A stretch of 64,000 nt of DNA, taken from NCBI GenBank assembly GCA_027924645.1, contig BSBN01001198.1, positions 2,914,001 through 2,978,000 on the forward strand. Direction: 5' to 3'. The notes under the pieces are model-generated. The model did no database searches, had not been told where the DNA came from, and saw only the letters and a list, made by a program, of their open reading frames with translations. A program made the translations under genes and the position numbers. Positions 22,986 to 35,321 of this stretch are shown here, one piece after another; the stretch's first letter is position 1; each line of letters begins with the position of its first letter. Source of the DNA: Cunninghamia lanceolata (lineage: Eukaryota > Streptophyta > Pinopsida > Cupressales > Cupressaceae).

Positions 22986-23871
22986 CCAACATACTCTGAG
23001 CCTACTGTTGGGGATGTGGGAAAGTCCCACATGGTTTTTACAGCTGTTGATAATCGCCATGCAGATCATCAGGCTACAGTTATAGACTCAAGGTAAATTT
23101 GGTGAGTTTCTGTGTTTATACTTTTCAATTCTGAGGCTATAGATTCATTCATATCCCCACCTATAGTGAAGCAATGCAGGTTGGTGGCAACTAGGTAGGA
23201 AGTTGATTGGGATGTAGAATTAGCCACACGAGCCAGAATGTCAGTTAACTCTTTGGTAAGGGATTGTCAACTAGGACTAGGGATTTTCACTACCTTGGTG
23301 GACCTTCGAGTTCTTTGCTTAGGACTGTATGATATAGTTTTAGGCATGGATTGGTTGAATGCCCATGAGGCTAAGTTAGATTGCTGAAAAAAATAATTGA
23401 TTGTCTTGACAGTGTGGGTAATACATTGAAGATTTCAGGGGTTCAGAGACCAGTGTCATTGAGAATGATTTCCACAAAGAAGCTTAAGCGTAGCATGCAT
23501 AAGGGTTGTCATTTCTTCGCTATCTCAATTAGTGATAGATCAGAAGGACTTGGAACCTCCTTAGAGAATCACCCTATCCTATAGGAATACACTTATGTGT
23601 TTCCTTCAGAGCTTTCTGGGATGCCACCTCGGTGAGAGATTGGCTTTCATATTGATTTAGTACCAAGAGTAGAACCTATTTTTAGGGCTCCTTACTATAT
23701 GACTACTCAGGAGCTTTAGGAGCTCAAAATTTAGTTAGAGGAACTTTTGAAGAAGGGCCACATTCACCATAGTGTTTCTCCTTGGGGTGCACTATTTATA
23801 TTTGTCAAGAAAAAGGATGGGTCACTCATAGTGAAGAATCGTTACCCACTGCCTAGAATTGATGATTTGTT
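22986..23871 (+). pseudogene. pol: chromovirus protease and N-terminal RT
   Basis: The protease shows FNSEAIDSFIS where the family has the D-S-G active site, so the catalytic Asp is changed to Asn and the Gly to Glu. Its C-terminal block LGMDWLNAHEAKLDC is clear at about 23343-23387. RT starts around 23620 (FHIDLVPRVEPIFRAPYYM), passes [20 protein letters not shown] and ends at [11 protein letters not shown], where the copia element is inserted at 23872. Several stops interrupt the frame. Confidence 0.8.
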
Positions 23872-25442
23872 TGTTGAATAAACAAGACAACTGAGAGGTG
23901 GGAGTGAATCAGTTATATCAAAAACTTTAAACCTTCACAAGCATAATCAAATTCACTTCAATTCACTTAAACCCTAATTTTGTTATGAAGATTAAACATG
24001 AAAATAGATAACAGAAATTTAATCACATCCACACCATGCATAAGAGAACACCATATTTTATGTGGAAAACCCTAAAAGGAAAAAACCACGGTGAGGATTA
24101 ACTCACAATATATAGTAGTATTAATACCAAATTACAAAGAGGATCACTACCAAAGGGCTTACTGCCCAAGGACTCACTGTACAAAGAAATGTTCACTGCA
24201 ATAGGCTCACTGCCAATAGGGCTCATTGCCAAAATGGCTCACTACCATGAACTAATATAATAGCATCTACCACATGCCTAAGTTTAGTTCCATCGAAGCA
24301 CAATATATCTCCTTTTGCAGCCTCACAACACACACATCCTCATCTTCGCATCCTCACACCCCTCACTTAAACACACAAATCCTTTTCACTCATTTATATC
24401 AATCATCAACCTTGGAACATACATCAAGGTCAGCAATACATTCTATATCCTTTGGAACAATCTTCAAGGTTGACAAACATACATAACTCAAATTGGGTAT
24501 GGACCTAAATAATCTTGCGAATCAAATGAATGAAGGTAGAAAACTTCATGGCTTAGCTTGGACCCAAATACATCTTCACATGCTTCAACATGCTTCTACA
24601 ATCCATGAAACACATCCGCAAAGAGTGTTAGCACCCAAGTCGGTCAAACTTGTGCAAACACCAAGAATACTTAGGCACACGCTTCTAAGAACTCAGTCAT
24701 AGCTTTCAGATCAAGCACAAGCCTTCAACACAATTTGGAGACATCCATGAACAACATAAAATCACTTGGGATCCAACAAATCCATCTGCAACAAATCTCA
24801 CTTGAAGACAATAAATATCACTTGAAGACAGATCACAGACTGCTCACAACAAACACTGTCGAACTCTGCTACACAAGAACTTGCTTTCTGAAGCATCAAA
24901 TCACAAATCCTTTGGAATTAAGATAGCTAAGGACCTTATAAACATATGTCCAGAACTGTATCACCTAAAACCACTCTGCGAAGAAATGCGGAGAAAAATA
25001 CTTTCTCCCAGACACCTCTGCACAACCCACAAACTCTATCAATTACAATCTTTAAACTGGTGAACATAACTTCTACAGCACAACGATCCAGACCACCAAA
25101 TTCTAGATTTTGCATCTTCAAACACTTCTCTAAAACATATCCAAAACTGACACTCTGGTCTTCAACACAGAAGAAATGCGGAGCAAAAACTCAAACAGTA
25201 TCCTGCAAGCCAGAATACTCTGCAACACACTATGTCCTCTGGAGAGCAAATTTTCTCAAAATCACTTGGACACTCAACAACAAGAGCACTATACCAACAT
25301 CATCAGCACTTCTATAAGGCATTCAAATCACTTTAACATGACAACTCAATCAGGCAACAATCAACAATATCAGAATTGACACCAATGACAACACAAGCAT
25401 GTTGACATCAATGACAACACCAATTAGCACATACTTGCAACA
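23872..25442 (-). repeat. 3' LTR of the copia element
   Basis: 1571 bp; on the minus strand it starts TGTTGCAAGTATGTG and ends TTCAACA. It contains a degenerate tandem array built on GGCTCACTGCCAA (24144-24250). Frames inside it, such as 24946-25317, are LTR sequence and not genes. Confidence 0.9.
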
Positions 25443-25455
25443 ATATCCCCCTTTG
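25443..25455 (-). other. Polypurine tract of the copia element
   Basis: On the minus strand this reads CAAAGGGGGATAT and lies directly before the LTR start. Confidence 0.7.
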
Positions 25456-25760
25456 TCATTGATGGAAACATATGATGTGAAAAACCATCATGACACAATT
25501 CTTCACTAATCTCACTCTCTCCCTTTCTTTTATACATTTTATTCTCTCTTTGTTTTTCAAATGAACTCTCTCCCCCTTTGACATCAATGGCAAAGGGTAA
25601 CAATCCTTCTTCAATATTTCTCCCCCTGAGTGTGATACTACACATACTTGCACTGATCTTCAACTATTCTGAATACCTCCTCCTAACTGCAACACTCTTT
25701 AATGCCACTACCTAGTCCCCCTGAGAGGTAGCCTCCATAATTAGTTCCTAGAGGAAACAT

Positions 25761-26260
25761 CTATACCAGAGGCTGACACGGGCTTATTCTTGACTTCATT
25801 GACATCCTTGTTGATCCATGTCTTGTCATCTCCTTCTTGGTTTCTCCCAAATCATCCTTTTGCATTGTTTTCTTCTTTTCTACTAGGTTATCCTTCTGCA
25901 TGTTCTTGCTTATGTAAAACTTTGCAATATGTCCAGGCCTATTGCAATCATAGCTCACAACATTTATTTGATCGTTGTTCCTTCCATTCATTTTGGACCT
26001 GCATTGGTTAGCCTTGTGTCCAAATCTATTTCATGTAAAGAAATTGCCACTGAAGGATTGAGTATTCCTTCCATCACTATAGCCTTCCTTATTTGACTTC
26101 TACTTTCACTGGCTCTATGACCAACTCTCTTGCAAGTAAAGCACTGACCAGAGAAAGATGAAACATTTTGATTCATTCTGCTTCTACAATGAGTAGCCTT
26201 ATGACCAAATTTATTGCATGAATGACAATAACCATTGAAAGCTGGATACCTTTGAGCATT
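25761..26260 (-). pseudogene. gag: copia gag C-terminus: three zinc-knuckle modules
   Basis: Reading leftward, the first module (26240-26199) is intact: CHSCNKFGHKATHC. The second (26143-26102) reads CFTCKRVGHRASES, with the last Cys lost. The third (25955-25914) reads YDCNRPGHIAKFY, with the outer Cys residues lost. Lys/Glu-rich sequence follows. Stops and frame shifts separate the modules. Multiple CCHC units are typical of a copia gag subgroup, where they bind element RNA. They lie at the 3' end of this element, where RNase H would be expected. Confidence 0.75.
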
Positions 26261-26375
26261 TGGCTGCCTGACCGGTGGTCTTCTTGGTCCATTCCTTTGA
26301 TTCTGGACCTACTTGCCTTTGTCCTTCTTGTTCTCAGCATTCACTATTTGACCTGATTTGGAGCATTCACCTTTC

Positions 26376-26820
26376 TCAAATCCAGCCTTCTTTGTCATCA
26401 GAGCTCTTCTTACTGTCAATCATCTCATCAAGTTTTGCAAAACTTATCTTGAACTTTTCTTCATAGTTCTTTGCCTTCTCCAAGTCTGACTTCAGGTTCA
26501 CAACTTCTTGCTCAAGCTTTGTACAGTCTTCAATTTTGTCTTTCAAACATTCCTCAATTCTTTCTTTTTCTTCAACTTTAGCTTTTAGATCAATTATGGA
26601 TTCATTTGCTAACCTCAATTTTTCACTGTCCTCTTTATGTCTTTGTTTAAGCTTCTTGACTTGCTCTCTTGACTTTCTAATGCATTCATTTGCTTCTTTG
26701 ATATTCTCCTTTAAGTCCATGTTTTCTTCTTCAGATTTTTCTAGGTCTTCAAGAGCAATTTTGAGTTGTTCAACATCATTGGACATGCATTCATATTCTA
26801 AAGATTTGATATCACTGCAG
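26376..26820 (-). pseudogene. gag: copia gag coiled-coil segment, out of place
   Basis: The frame continues from the pre-RT linker and changes at about 26820 into a long Glu/Lys heptad-rich coiled coil (YECMSNDVEQLKIALEDLEK to NLKSDLEKAKNYEEKF), ending FAKLDEMIDSKKSSDDKEGW. That ending is the usual C-terminal mark of copia gag before its zinc knuckles. The fusion to pol sequence in one unbroken frame (26966-26376) is seen directly. It implies a deletion or template switch joining the two, not separate insertions. Confidence 0.75.
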
Positions 26821-27168
26821 GCCTTAGTCACTATTTTAGGTTCAACTTTAGAAATCAAACACATATTTATTTGTTCTTCAGTAGCTTTGCATCCTATCAA
26901 GATGCCTTTGTTTTTACCACTAATGACCTGGGCTTCAATGTGATGCCTTTGCATGTACTTGGGCATTCAAAGATTCTTTCTAGAGCTTCTTGTTCTTCAT
27001 CCTGCATTTCTTTTTCTTTGGTTTCTTCTTCTTCTCTAGTCTGCAGTTCTCTTTTTGTAGCATTTTCTTTTTCTCTGCAAGGGAACCCATCTGAATCTGA
27101 TACATATTCATTAACTTATGAATACTTCTGTATGTCTTCATCAACCTTGACATTGGTATTTTAAACAA
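26821..27168 (-). pseudogene. pol: copia pre-RT linker
   Basis: Lys/Glu-rich linker (27168-26980), then KYMQRHHIEAQVISGKNKG and INMCLISKVEPKIVTKACSD. These are the blocks that in copia pol precede the first RT motif. RT itself does not follow; the frame passes into gag coiled-coil sequence. Confidence 0.7.
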
Positions 27169-28311
27169 TCTTCCCTAGTCTCTTGTTATGGCATTGGTAA
27201 GCTTTGCTCCAAGTTGAATACCCAAGAAAAATACCTTCATCATACTTTGCATCATCCTTTCCTATTTCTTCCTTTCTTCTATTAAAACATTTTCTTCCAA
27301 AAATTTTGAAATATTTAACAGTGGGAGTCCTTCCATACCATAGCTCATATGGAGTCCTTGCATCATTTTCTTTCACCTATACTCTATTTTGTATGTAGAT
27401 AGCAATATGAGTTGCTTCCCTCTAAAATACTTCCTATAGATTTGCTTCCTTTATCATTGTCCTTGCAGCTTCTTGAACAATCTTGTTCTTTATTTCCATC
27501 ACTCCATTCTGCTATAGAATTCTAGGATCAGATAACTGCCTATTTATCCCATGATTCTCATAGAACACATTAAACTCATTAGAAGTAAAATCTTCTCTTC
27601 TGTCAGACCTCAAACATTTGATCTTTGTATCCAACTCATTTTCAACCATTACTTTAAATGCTTTAAACCTATCTAGGGCTTCTTATTTTTCTTTAAGAAA
27701 GTAACCCAAGTCATTCTAGAATAATCATCAATGAATAACATAAAATATCTGTCATCATGGAAACTTCTTACTCTTGTAGGACCACAAAGGTTTGTATGAA
27801 CCAACTCCAATAGTTCGATAGAGGATTTTTCTTCATATTGTAAACTTCCTCTTGCTTGCATTCCATCTTGACACTCCTTGTAGATGATACTATTAGGTTT
27901 TGTAATCTCTGGTAGATCTTTCACAACTTGAGCTGAACTTATTCTTGCTAGATCATCAAGATTGATATGACACAATCACCAATGCCAGAGCCAACTCTCA
28001 CTGATCTGAGTCATAGAGCAATAATTATCACCTTCTCTAAGATGATAAAGGTTTCCTTCTGTTCTCTTCCCAGTAGCTATCACAATTCTAGATTTCTCTC
28101 TGATCTCAAAAACATCATCCTGAAATACAAGACTATATCCTTTTCTACACAATTGTCCAACACTCAAGAGATTTTTCCTTAACCTTTTAACATAATTTTC
28201 CATTGAGACTGATTGACCCTCTTCCACATATTTTAGCAGTACAGTTATCTCCAAATATAATTGATCCTTCATCACATTTCTCAAAATTAATAAACTTACT
28301 TCTATCACCAA
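27161..28311 (-). pseudogene. pol: copia GAG-pre-integrase and integrase
   Basis: The first frame (28311-27976) has LRKNLLSVGQLCRKGYSLVF and a pre-integrase end with LYHLREGD. The next (27975-27673) gives VHTNLCGPTRVRSFHDDRYF, FIDDYSRMTWVTFLK; the first catalytic Asp (HTD-LCGP) is Asn here. The middle (27672-27377) is shifted but recognisable. The last frame (27376-27161) has RTPYELWYGRTPTVKYFKIF and EGIFLGYSTWSKAYQ, the integrase C-terminal end. Integrase would insert element DNA; this one is dead by frame breaks and the lost Asp. Confidence 0.85.
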
Positions 28312-28743
28312 TCATATGATTTGAGCAACAACTATCAATAACTCAATAATTCCTTTTTTGAAAAGTATCTTCACTATCAGGACTTACCTATGGATCATTT
28401 TCTTTCATACATCCTTCAGGGTCAGCACCACAAATGACATCCTTTGAATTAGTGAGCAAGTAGTCATTATCTTCATTGTTTTCATCATAGTAGATTTTCT
28501 CAGGCGCTCTGCTTTCATTTTCCTTTTTCTACTTCTCAAGAATCCCTTTGGACATCTTGATGCATAATGACCAATCTTGCCACATCTGAAACACTTGAGA
28601 GACAACTTATCCCTATGCATATCAATATCTAATTTTATTCTTCTCCCAAAGTCAGCCTCCATATTATCAACAATCTTCTGATCTATACAAGAAAGATCAA
28701 ATAGCTTACTATTCTCATTTTTAGAAAACAAGCATAGACACAT
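28312..28743 (-). pseudogene. gag: copia gag zinc knuckle and protease start
   Basis: A frame from 28743 has CFRCGKIGHYASRCPKGF, a perfect CCHC knuckle, then basic and acidic linker sequence to 28405. In the stretch before 28312 another frame reads VIDSCCSNHMIGD; this is the protease site, with the family's D-S-G changed to D-S-C (28328-28336). Most of gag upstream of the knuckle is missing, since the frame starts only about 60 bp after the PBS. Confidence 0.78.
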
Positions 28744-28804
28744 CCTTCCTGTGCATTATCTAGGATCTACCTTAAGCTGGTAGGCTTTCTTCCAAGGAAC
28801 CCTC

Positions 28805-28816
28805 GCTCTGATACCA
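28805..28816 (-). other. Primer-binding site of the copia element
   Basis: The plus strand reads GCTCTGATACCA, so the minus strand has TGGTATCAGAGC, 2 bp inside the LTR that starts at 28819. Confidence 0.9.
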
Positions 28817-28818
28817 AT

Positions 28819-30379
28819 TGTTGAATGCACAAGACAACTGAGAGGGGGGGTGTATCAGTTGTGTCAAAAAATTTAAACCTTCACAAGCATAATCACATTC
28901 ACTTCAATTCACTTAATCCCTAATTTTGTTATGAAGATTAGACATGAAAATAGATAACATAAATTTAATCACATCAACACCATGCACAAGAGAACACCAA
29001 ATTTTTATGTGGAAAACCCTAAAAGGGAAAAACCACGGTGAGGATTAGCTCACAATATATAGTAGTATCAATATTGAATTACAAAGAGGCTCACTACCAA
29101 AGGGCTCACTGCCTAAGGACTCATTGTCTAAAGAAATGCTCACTACAATAGGCTCATTGCCAATGGGGCTCACTGCCATGAACTGATATAATAGCATCGA
29201 CCACATGCCTGAGTTTAGTTCCATTGAAGCATAGTATATCTCCTTTCGTAGCTGCATAACACACACATCCTCATCTTCACATCCTCACACCCCTCGCTCA
29301 AACACATGAATCCTTTTCACTTATTCATATCAGTCATCAACCTTGGAACATACATCAAGGTTGGCAATACATTCTACATCCTTTGGAATAGTCTTCAAGG
29401 TTGGAAAACATACATAATTCAAATTAGGTCTGGACCTAAACAATCTTGCAAATCAAATGAATGAAGGTAGAACACTTCATGGCTGAGCTCAGGCCCAAAT
29501 ACATCTTCACACACTTCAACACGCTTCTACAATCAACAAAACACATCTGTAAAAAGTGTTAACACCCAAGTCGGCCAAACTTGTGCAAACACAAAGAATA
29601 CTTAGGTACACGCTTCCAAGAACTCAATCATACTTGCGGATCAAGAACAAGCCTTCAACACAATCTAGAGACATCCATGAATAACATAAAATCAATTGGT
29701 AGCAAACAAATCTAGCTGCAAAAAATCTCACTTGAAGACAACAAATATCACTTGAAGACAGATCACAAACTGCTCACAACAAACACTGTTGAACTCTGCT
29801 ACACAAGAACTTGCTTTCCGGAGTATCAAATCACAAATCCTTTGGAATGAAGATAGCTAAGGACCTTATAAACATATGTCTAGAACCACATCACCTGAAA
29901 CCATTCTGCGGAGAAATGCAGAGAAAAATACTTTCTCCTAGACACCTCTGCACAACCCACAAACTCTATCAATTACAATCTTTAATCTGGTGAACTTAAC
30001 TTCTACTGCACAGCAATCCAGACCACCAAATTCTAGATTTAGCATCTTCAAACACTTCTCTAAAACATATCCAGAACTCACACTCCAGTCTTCAACACAA
30101 AAGAAATGCAGAGCAAAAACTCTGACAGTATCCTGCAAGCAAGAATACTCTGCAACACACTATTTCCTCTAGAGAGCAAATCTTCTCAAAAGCACTTGAA
30201 AACTTAGCAACAAGAGCACTATACCAACATCATCAACACTTCTATAAGGCATTGAAATCACTTTAACATGACAACTCAATTAGGCAACAATCAGCAATAT
30301 TAGAAGACACAGTTGACACCAATGACAACACAAACATGTTGACATCAATGACAACACCGATTAGCACATACTTGCAATA
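28819..30379 (-). repeat. 5' LTR of the copia element
   Basis: 1561 bp and colinear with 23872-25442, with scattered substitutions. The last bases read GCAATA where the partner has GCAACA, a one-base change. The GGCTCACTGCC array recurs at 29090-29180. Confidence 0.9.
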
Positions 30380-31420
30380 TGTTTGACCAAATTCAGGGAG
30401 ACAAGGTATTCTTGAAGATTGATCTTAAATCAGGATACCATCAGTTGAGAATTGCAGAAGCAAATATTCACAAAATAGCTTTCTGCACTTGCTACAATCA
30501 CTATGAGTTTACTATAGTTCCCTTTGGGCTAACTAATGCCCCAGCAGTGTTCATGAGTCTAATGAACAAAGATTTTTGCACTTTCCTCGACCGGTTTGTG
30601 GTCATCTCCCTCAATGATATTTTGATATATTATTGCACAGAGGAAGAGCATGAGGAACATTTGAGGATGGTGTTACAGTGTTTGAGAGAAAATCAATTGT
30701 ATGTGAATTTAGCAAAATGTGATTTCTTCTAGACAAAGATTCAGTACTTAGGACACATCATTTCAGGGGATGGAGTTGCAATGGATCTGACCAAGATTAA
30801 GGCTATCTTAGAATGGAATATTCCAACTAATGTATCTGAGGTTAGGAGATTTATGGGTTTGGCCGTATATTAAAGAACGTTTGTTGAAGGTTTCTCTAGG
30901 ATTGTGCACCCGATCACTTCACTTCAGAAACAAGGGAAAAAGTTTATGTGGACGGAGAAATGTGAGAGAGATTTTTAGATTTTGAAGGAGAAATTCACTA
31001 GTGCTCCTATTTTAGCTATACTTAACCCTACAGCTGATTTGGTGGTGTGCACTGATACTTCGATTGAGGGTCTAGTTGCAGTCCTTATGCAAGAAGGATG
31101 TGTAATTGTTTATGAGTCCTGCAAGTTGAAAGTACATGAGATTAATTATCCTACACATGACTTGGAGCTAGCAACTGTCATTCATGCATTGATGAGATGG
31201 CGACACTTCCTCTTAAAACACCATTTTGAACTTCATTCAGATCACCGCAATTTGCAGTACATTTTCTCAGCTAAATCTTAATGCTCGTCAATGGTGATGG
31301 ATGGAGTTTCTTTATGAGTATGATTTTGGCATACAATATATTAAAGAAAAGGAGAATGTGGTAATTGATGCTTTGAGTAGAAGAAAGCATGGAGTATCCT
31401 CCTTAGTTTTGCAGACAGAT
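30380..31420 (+). pseudogene. pol: chromovirus RT (second part) and RNase H
   Basis: It continues the RT broken at 23872: FDQIQGDKVFLKIDLKSGYH, then YEFTIVPFGLTNAPAVFMSL. The catalytic box reads VVISLNDILIYY, so the first Asp of the family's DD pair is Asn and the enzyme is dead. A stop at 30730, then IQYLGHIISGDGV and the RT-RNase H connection follow. RNase H (30982-31281) shows CTDTSIEGLVAVLMQEG, ELATVIHALMRWRHFLL and FELHSDHRNLQYIF, and the frame is broken after 31281. Confidence 0.88.
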
Positions 31421-32895
31421 TTGTGAGGACATGTTCTAGATCTTTTGCCTCAAGATCCTTTGTACAATGAGGTAGCACAAGAGTTTCAACTCCATGGTTC
31501 CTTGAAGGACAAGTTTGAGGGTTATTCTCTAGATGCAAATGGTTTCCTTAGGCACTGCAGATGCATATATGTTCCTCCTTTGGGGGATCTTAGATCATTT
31601 GTTTTAGCATAGGCCCATAGAGCTCCTTATGCAACTCACCCAAGGGTTAAGAAGACACACGTGGACCTTTGAAAATTATACTTTTGGGATGGTATGTGGA
31701 GGGACATAGCCAATTTTGTAGCCTGATGCCTTGAGTGTCAGAGGGTGAAGGCCGAACACTAGCATCCAACAGGAATGTTATATCCTCACGCTATTTTGGA
31801 ATTGAAGTGGGATGGCATTTTGATGGATTTTATTATAGGTCTCCTGATGTCAGCTCAAAGGCATGATGCCATAATGGTCACTGTGGATAAGATAACCAAA
31901 GTAGAACACTTTTCACCCATGATATCTTCATATAATGCAGCTTTTGTAGCGAGGGTTTTTCTGAATGATATTGTTAGACTTCACGGTATCCCTCATAAGA
32001 TTATTTTAGATAGGGATCCAATCTTTACCTCATCTTTTTGGACAACTTTACAATAGGCCTTAGGTACACAACTTAATTTCAGTACAACATATCACCGCGA
32101 GATAGATGAACAAATAGAGAGGGTGAATTAGGTCTTAGAGGACATGTTGAAGATGTATGTTATGGACCAACAATCCAAGTGGGAGGATTATTTGTACTTA
32201 GTAGAGGTCGCTTACAACAATAGTCATCATAGCTCCTTAGGCATGGCTCCGTATGAGGCTTTATATGGTAGGCCTTGCAGGACACCTTTGAGTTGGGATC
32301 ACTTAGAGGATAGAGTTGCAGTGGGACCCAATTTAGTTCAAGAGATGGAGAAGCAAGTGATCCAGATATGAGAATAGTTGCAAAACGCACAAGAAAGGCA
32401 AAAGCATTTTGCAGATGCTAAGAGGGTAGATAGGACCTTTCAGGTTGGAGATAAGGCATTTTTGCGAGTTCGCCCTCATAAGAGCCCTATTCGTTATGGA
32501 AAAGGCTCCAAGTTAGTGCCTAGATTTGTAGGGATTTTTGATATCCTAGAGAGGATTGGCCTAGTTGTTTACCACTTAGTGTTGCCACCCAACCTATCTC
32601 ACATTCATGATGTTTTCCATGTTTTAGTTCTTAGGAAGTACATGCCAGATTTATCTCATGTTTTGGATTGGGATGCCCTACAGGTCACACAAGACAGGTA
32701 GTTGTCACTGGAGACCATTCGCATATTGGATCGTCGAACCTTGGCCCTATGAGGATGAGTACTGGACTAGGTCAAGGTCCAATGGGACCACCTTGATGAG
32801 GCTACAACTACATGGGAGGATACTACTCAGATGAGGACCTTATACCCTCACCTCTTTGAGGGCTTCCAGGAGGAAGCCTAATACTAGGGGGAGGG
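31421..32895 (+). pseudogene. pol: chromovirus integrase with C-terminal chromodomain-like block
   Basis: The zinc-binding region (about 31615-31745) has AHRAPYATHPRVKKTH and CLECQRVKAEH. The catalytic core keeps all three acids in decayed frames: MDFIIGLL (31817), ILDRDPIF (32007) and EIDEQIERVN (32100). VAYNNSHHSSLGMAPYEALY, a clear GPF-like segment (VPRFVGIFDILERIG, NLSHIHDVFHVLVLRKY) and finally VKVQWDHLDEATTTWED with MRTLYPHLFEGF follow. The last is the chromodomain-like end that is thought to guide insertion into heterochromatin. Several stops break the frame. Confidence 0.87.
32885..32895 (+). other. Polypurine tract of the chromovirus
   Basis: TAGGGGGAGGG directly precedes the TG of the 3' LTR. 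Confidence 0.85.
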
Positions 32896-34973
32896 TGTGA
32901 GGCCCATCTTTTTCAGTTACTTTAGTTATTTCAGTTCAGATTATTTGACTATGTTGATTTGATTTTATATGCTTTATGTGTGTGAGTTTTTATGCTACTA
33001 TGCTATGGACATTATGTTATATTTTAACTCTATGGACATTATGTTATATTTGAAACTCTATGGACATTATATTTTAGACTTGTTATTTGAACTCATAATT
33101 AGATGTTAGTGGATAATTATTTATGTGTTAAAAAGAATTTAGTAGATGAGCTAGATGCATGTATGATAGTCGTTTAATATATTTATTTGATTATGTGATC
33201 ATGAATAAATTAGTATATTAAGTTATTTTTGTTTATGCATTTTCTTGTTGCTTCGGCTATATATTCTTTGACATACTGATATTTGGAAATGAAGTGTGTA
33301 GGTGGGTGGCCAAGATCATTAAGTTTCAGAGATTTCCAAGAACCTACCTTGTGATACTCTGTTAACCTAGTCTAACCCGTGGAAGGGGTGAAGACTAATT
33401 ATGTGTGTGTATTAATTAATTAATTGTTTTGTCTATAGTTGATTTCATTTTTATATATATTTTAAAATTAAATGGTTATTGTGTAAGCTTATTTTTAAAT
33501 TTAATTTATTTATTGCTTTATTTTGGATGAAGATAAGGGATATGTTTTTATTGTTTTTTTTTTAAAGAGATTGTCGAGGAAAAAGAAAGAAGGTTCATGT
33601 CTTTTTGGTTTTTTAGTTTTTTTGGTTAGTTATGGGGAAAGTTGGTTTTTGGGAAATACTTTTTAATTTGCATGGTTTTGGGGAGAAAGAAGGAAGAACT
33701 AGTGAGAATATTTGAAGGAGTTTTGATTGTAAATTCGAGGAAGAGAATTGTTGTGGATTTTCCATTTAAGAGTTTTTGATTTTGGATTTTGGGCTCTTCC
33801 TAACTTGGGGAGCTGAGGTAGGATTTGAATCCTTTTAAAATTTCTGCATAGTGTATGAATGATGTGTTTATGGAAATTTATGTTGTATGGTGATTTGTAT
33901 TTTCTTTTTTTGTTGTTGTGGGAATCGGGTTGTGAAGGGAGCAGCCCTCCCCTGAGGGGTGAGAGCCTCCCAAGTGTTTGGGGTAGAGAGAGGCATGGAG
34001 CCTTTCTTGGGGAAAGTTGATTATGATATGTGATAAAAAGATGGAATGGGTGATTTTGTTGTGGTTGGTATTATATGGAGATGTGATGGTTTGGGAGGCA
34101 TAAGTGTTTTGTGAAAATGGAGGTTGTGATTTCTGTGATATGGTATTCGTATGGAGAGTTTTATTTGTGTTCGCCAAGAGGGGGGATTATCCCCTCTCAC
34201 CCCCTCTGTGGGATCCAGTGGATTCCAAGTTTGTGAGTCAACCAAATGGGGGTTTTTTTATTTAAAGTGTAAATGAAATTCTGGTTTATGTAATTTGTGT
34301 GGTTGCATGTGTGTTTTCTTGGTTCTTGGAGTCTCCTACTCGGGGATGGGATTGTGTGACAATCCCTACGGTAGGGTGGAGAGCAAGTTTTGGCCATTAA
34401 TTTTTGGGTAGATGCATTGCAAGAAATTTGAATTTTACAGGAAGACTTAGAAGATCAAAAGGTTGCATTGTGAATATCCTATGTGTGGAGCTATTGTGCT
34501 CTCTTCTTGTTTTGGGCAATAGGATGGATGTATTATAGATTTGGGATTGTTGGCAAGTTGCCAAATTGTAACTTGTTTTAGTTGGGACATTAAAATTTAT
34601 GAAGTTGTTCTTCATCCATTCATTGTTATTCTTTCCATAAAAAATCTTGATTGTAAGATGAGTAAATTTGAAGATAAATATATCATGTTTATACATCTGT
34701 GTGTGATATTATTTTGGGTTGGTTGATTTATTATACCTTACTGCTCTCTTATTACTATGTATATATTCATTCTATATTGTTTAATATATATATACACACA
34801 CACATATACATATATGCTCTACAGTGAAGATCAAATATAAATTATGTTGTGTTAAAACTGAATTTATCTGTACTAAGATTTGAATAGAAGGAAGGTAGTT
34901 TGAAATAAATTAAAAGATTTTTTTTGAAGTTGTATGTATTATTGGCCTTGGATAGGTCGTAGAAAGCCCCACG

Positions 34974-35005
34974 GGCTCCCACAGGCCGTGCGGCCTGTGG
35001 GAGCC
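34974..35005. repeat. Perfect 15-bp-arm GC-rich hairpin in the 3' LTR
   Basis: GGCTCCCACAGGCCG, loop TG, then its exact reverse complement. The 5' LTR has no such pairing at the matching place (20366-20440). Confidence 0.85.
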
Positions 35006-35219
35006 ATGGGGACTCCCACGGTGGCCCCCAAGGAGGCTGCTAGCCTCACAAGCCATGGGTCCTCCTTTAGGGGGCTGCGGCCTCATTACTATGTGTCATT
35101 TAAAACATTGTCTCTAAAATTTAAACCTTGCTTAACACTTTTCTATATATATAAATTGTGTTGAGGTATTTGTTGATATTCAATCCAATGTTGCAGTTTA
35201 GGCAGTATATTTAAACAAC

Positions 35220-35321
<102 letters not shown>

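Larger units (their letters stand above)
23872..30379 (-). mobile_element. Ty1/copia retrotransposon with rearranged interior, nested in chromovirus RT
   Basis: LTRs lie at 23872-25442 and 28819-30379. A PBS complement (28805-28816) adjacent to the right LTR shows the element reads leftward. The polypurine tract (25443-25455) precedes the left, 3' LTR. TGTTT lies on both sides (23868-23872, overlapping the LTR by one base, and 30380-30384), and joining the flanks restores the RT motif order. Interior order on the minus strand is zinc knuckle, protease, integrase, pre-RT linker, then gag coiled coil and three zinc knuckles. RT and RNase H are missing and gag C-terminal sequence stands in their place. 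It cannot be autonomous. Confidence 0.88.

Noticed and set aside
24274..25379. Plus-strand ORFs up to 123 codons
   Set aside because: They lie wholly inside the copia LTR, which reads on the other strand; the partner LTR breaks most of them.
34974..35005. GC-rich hairpin as a transcription terminator or miRNA precursor
   Set aside because: The plant nuclear context has no intrinsic terminators of this kind and the 32-nt stem is too short for a miRNA precursor.
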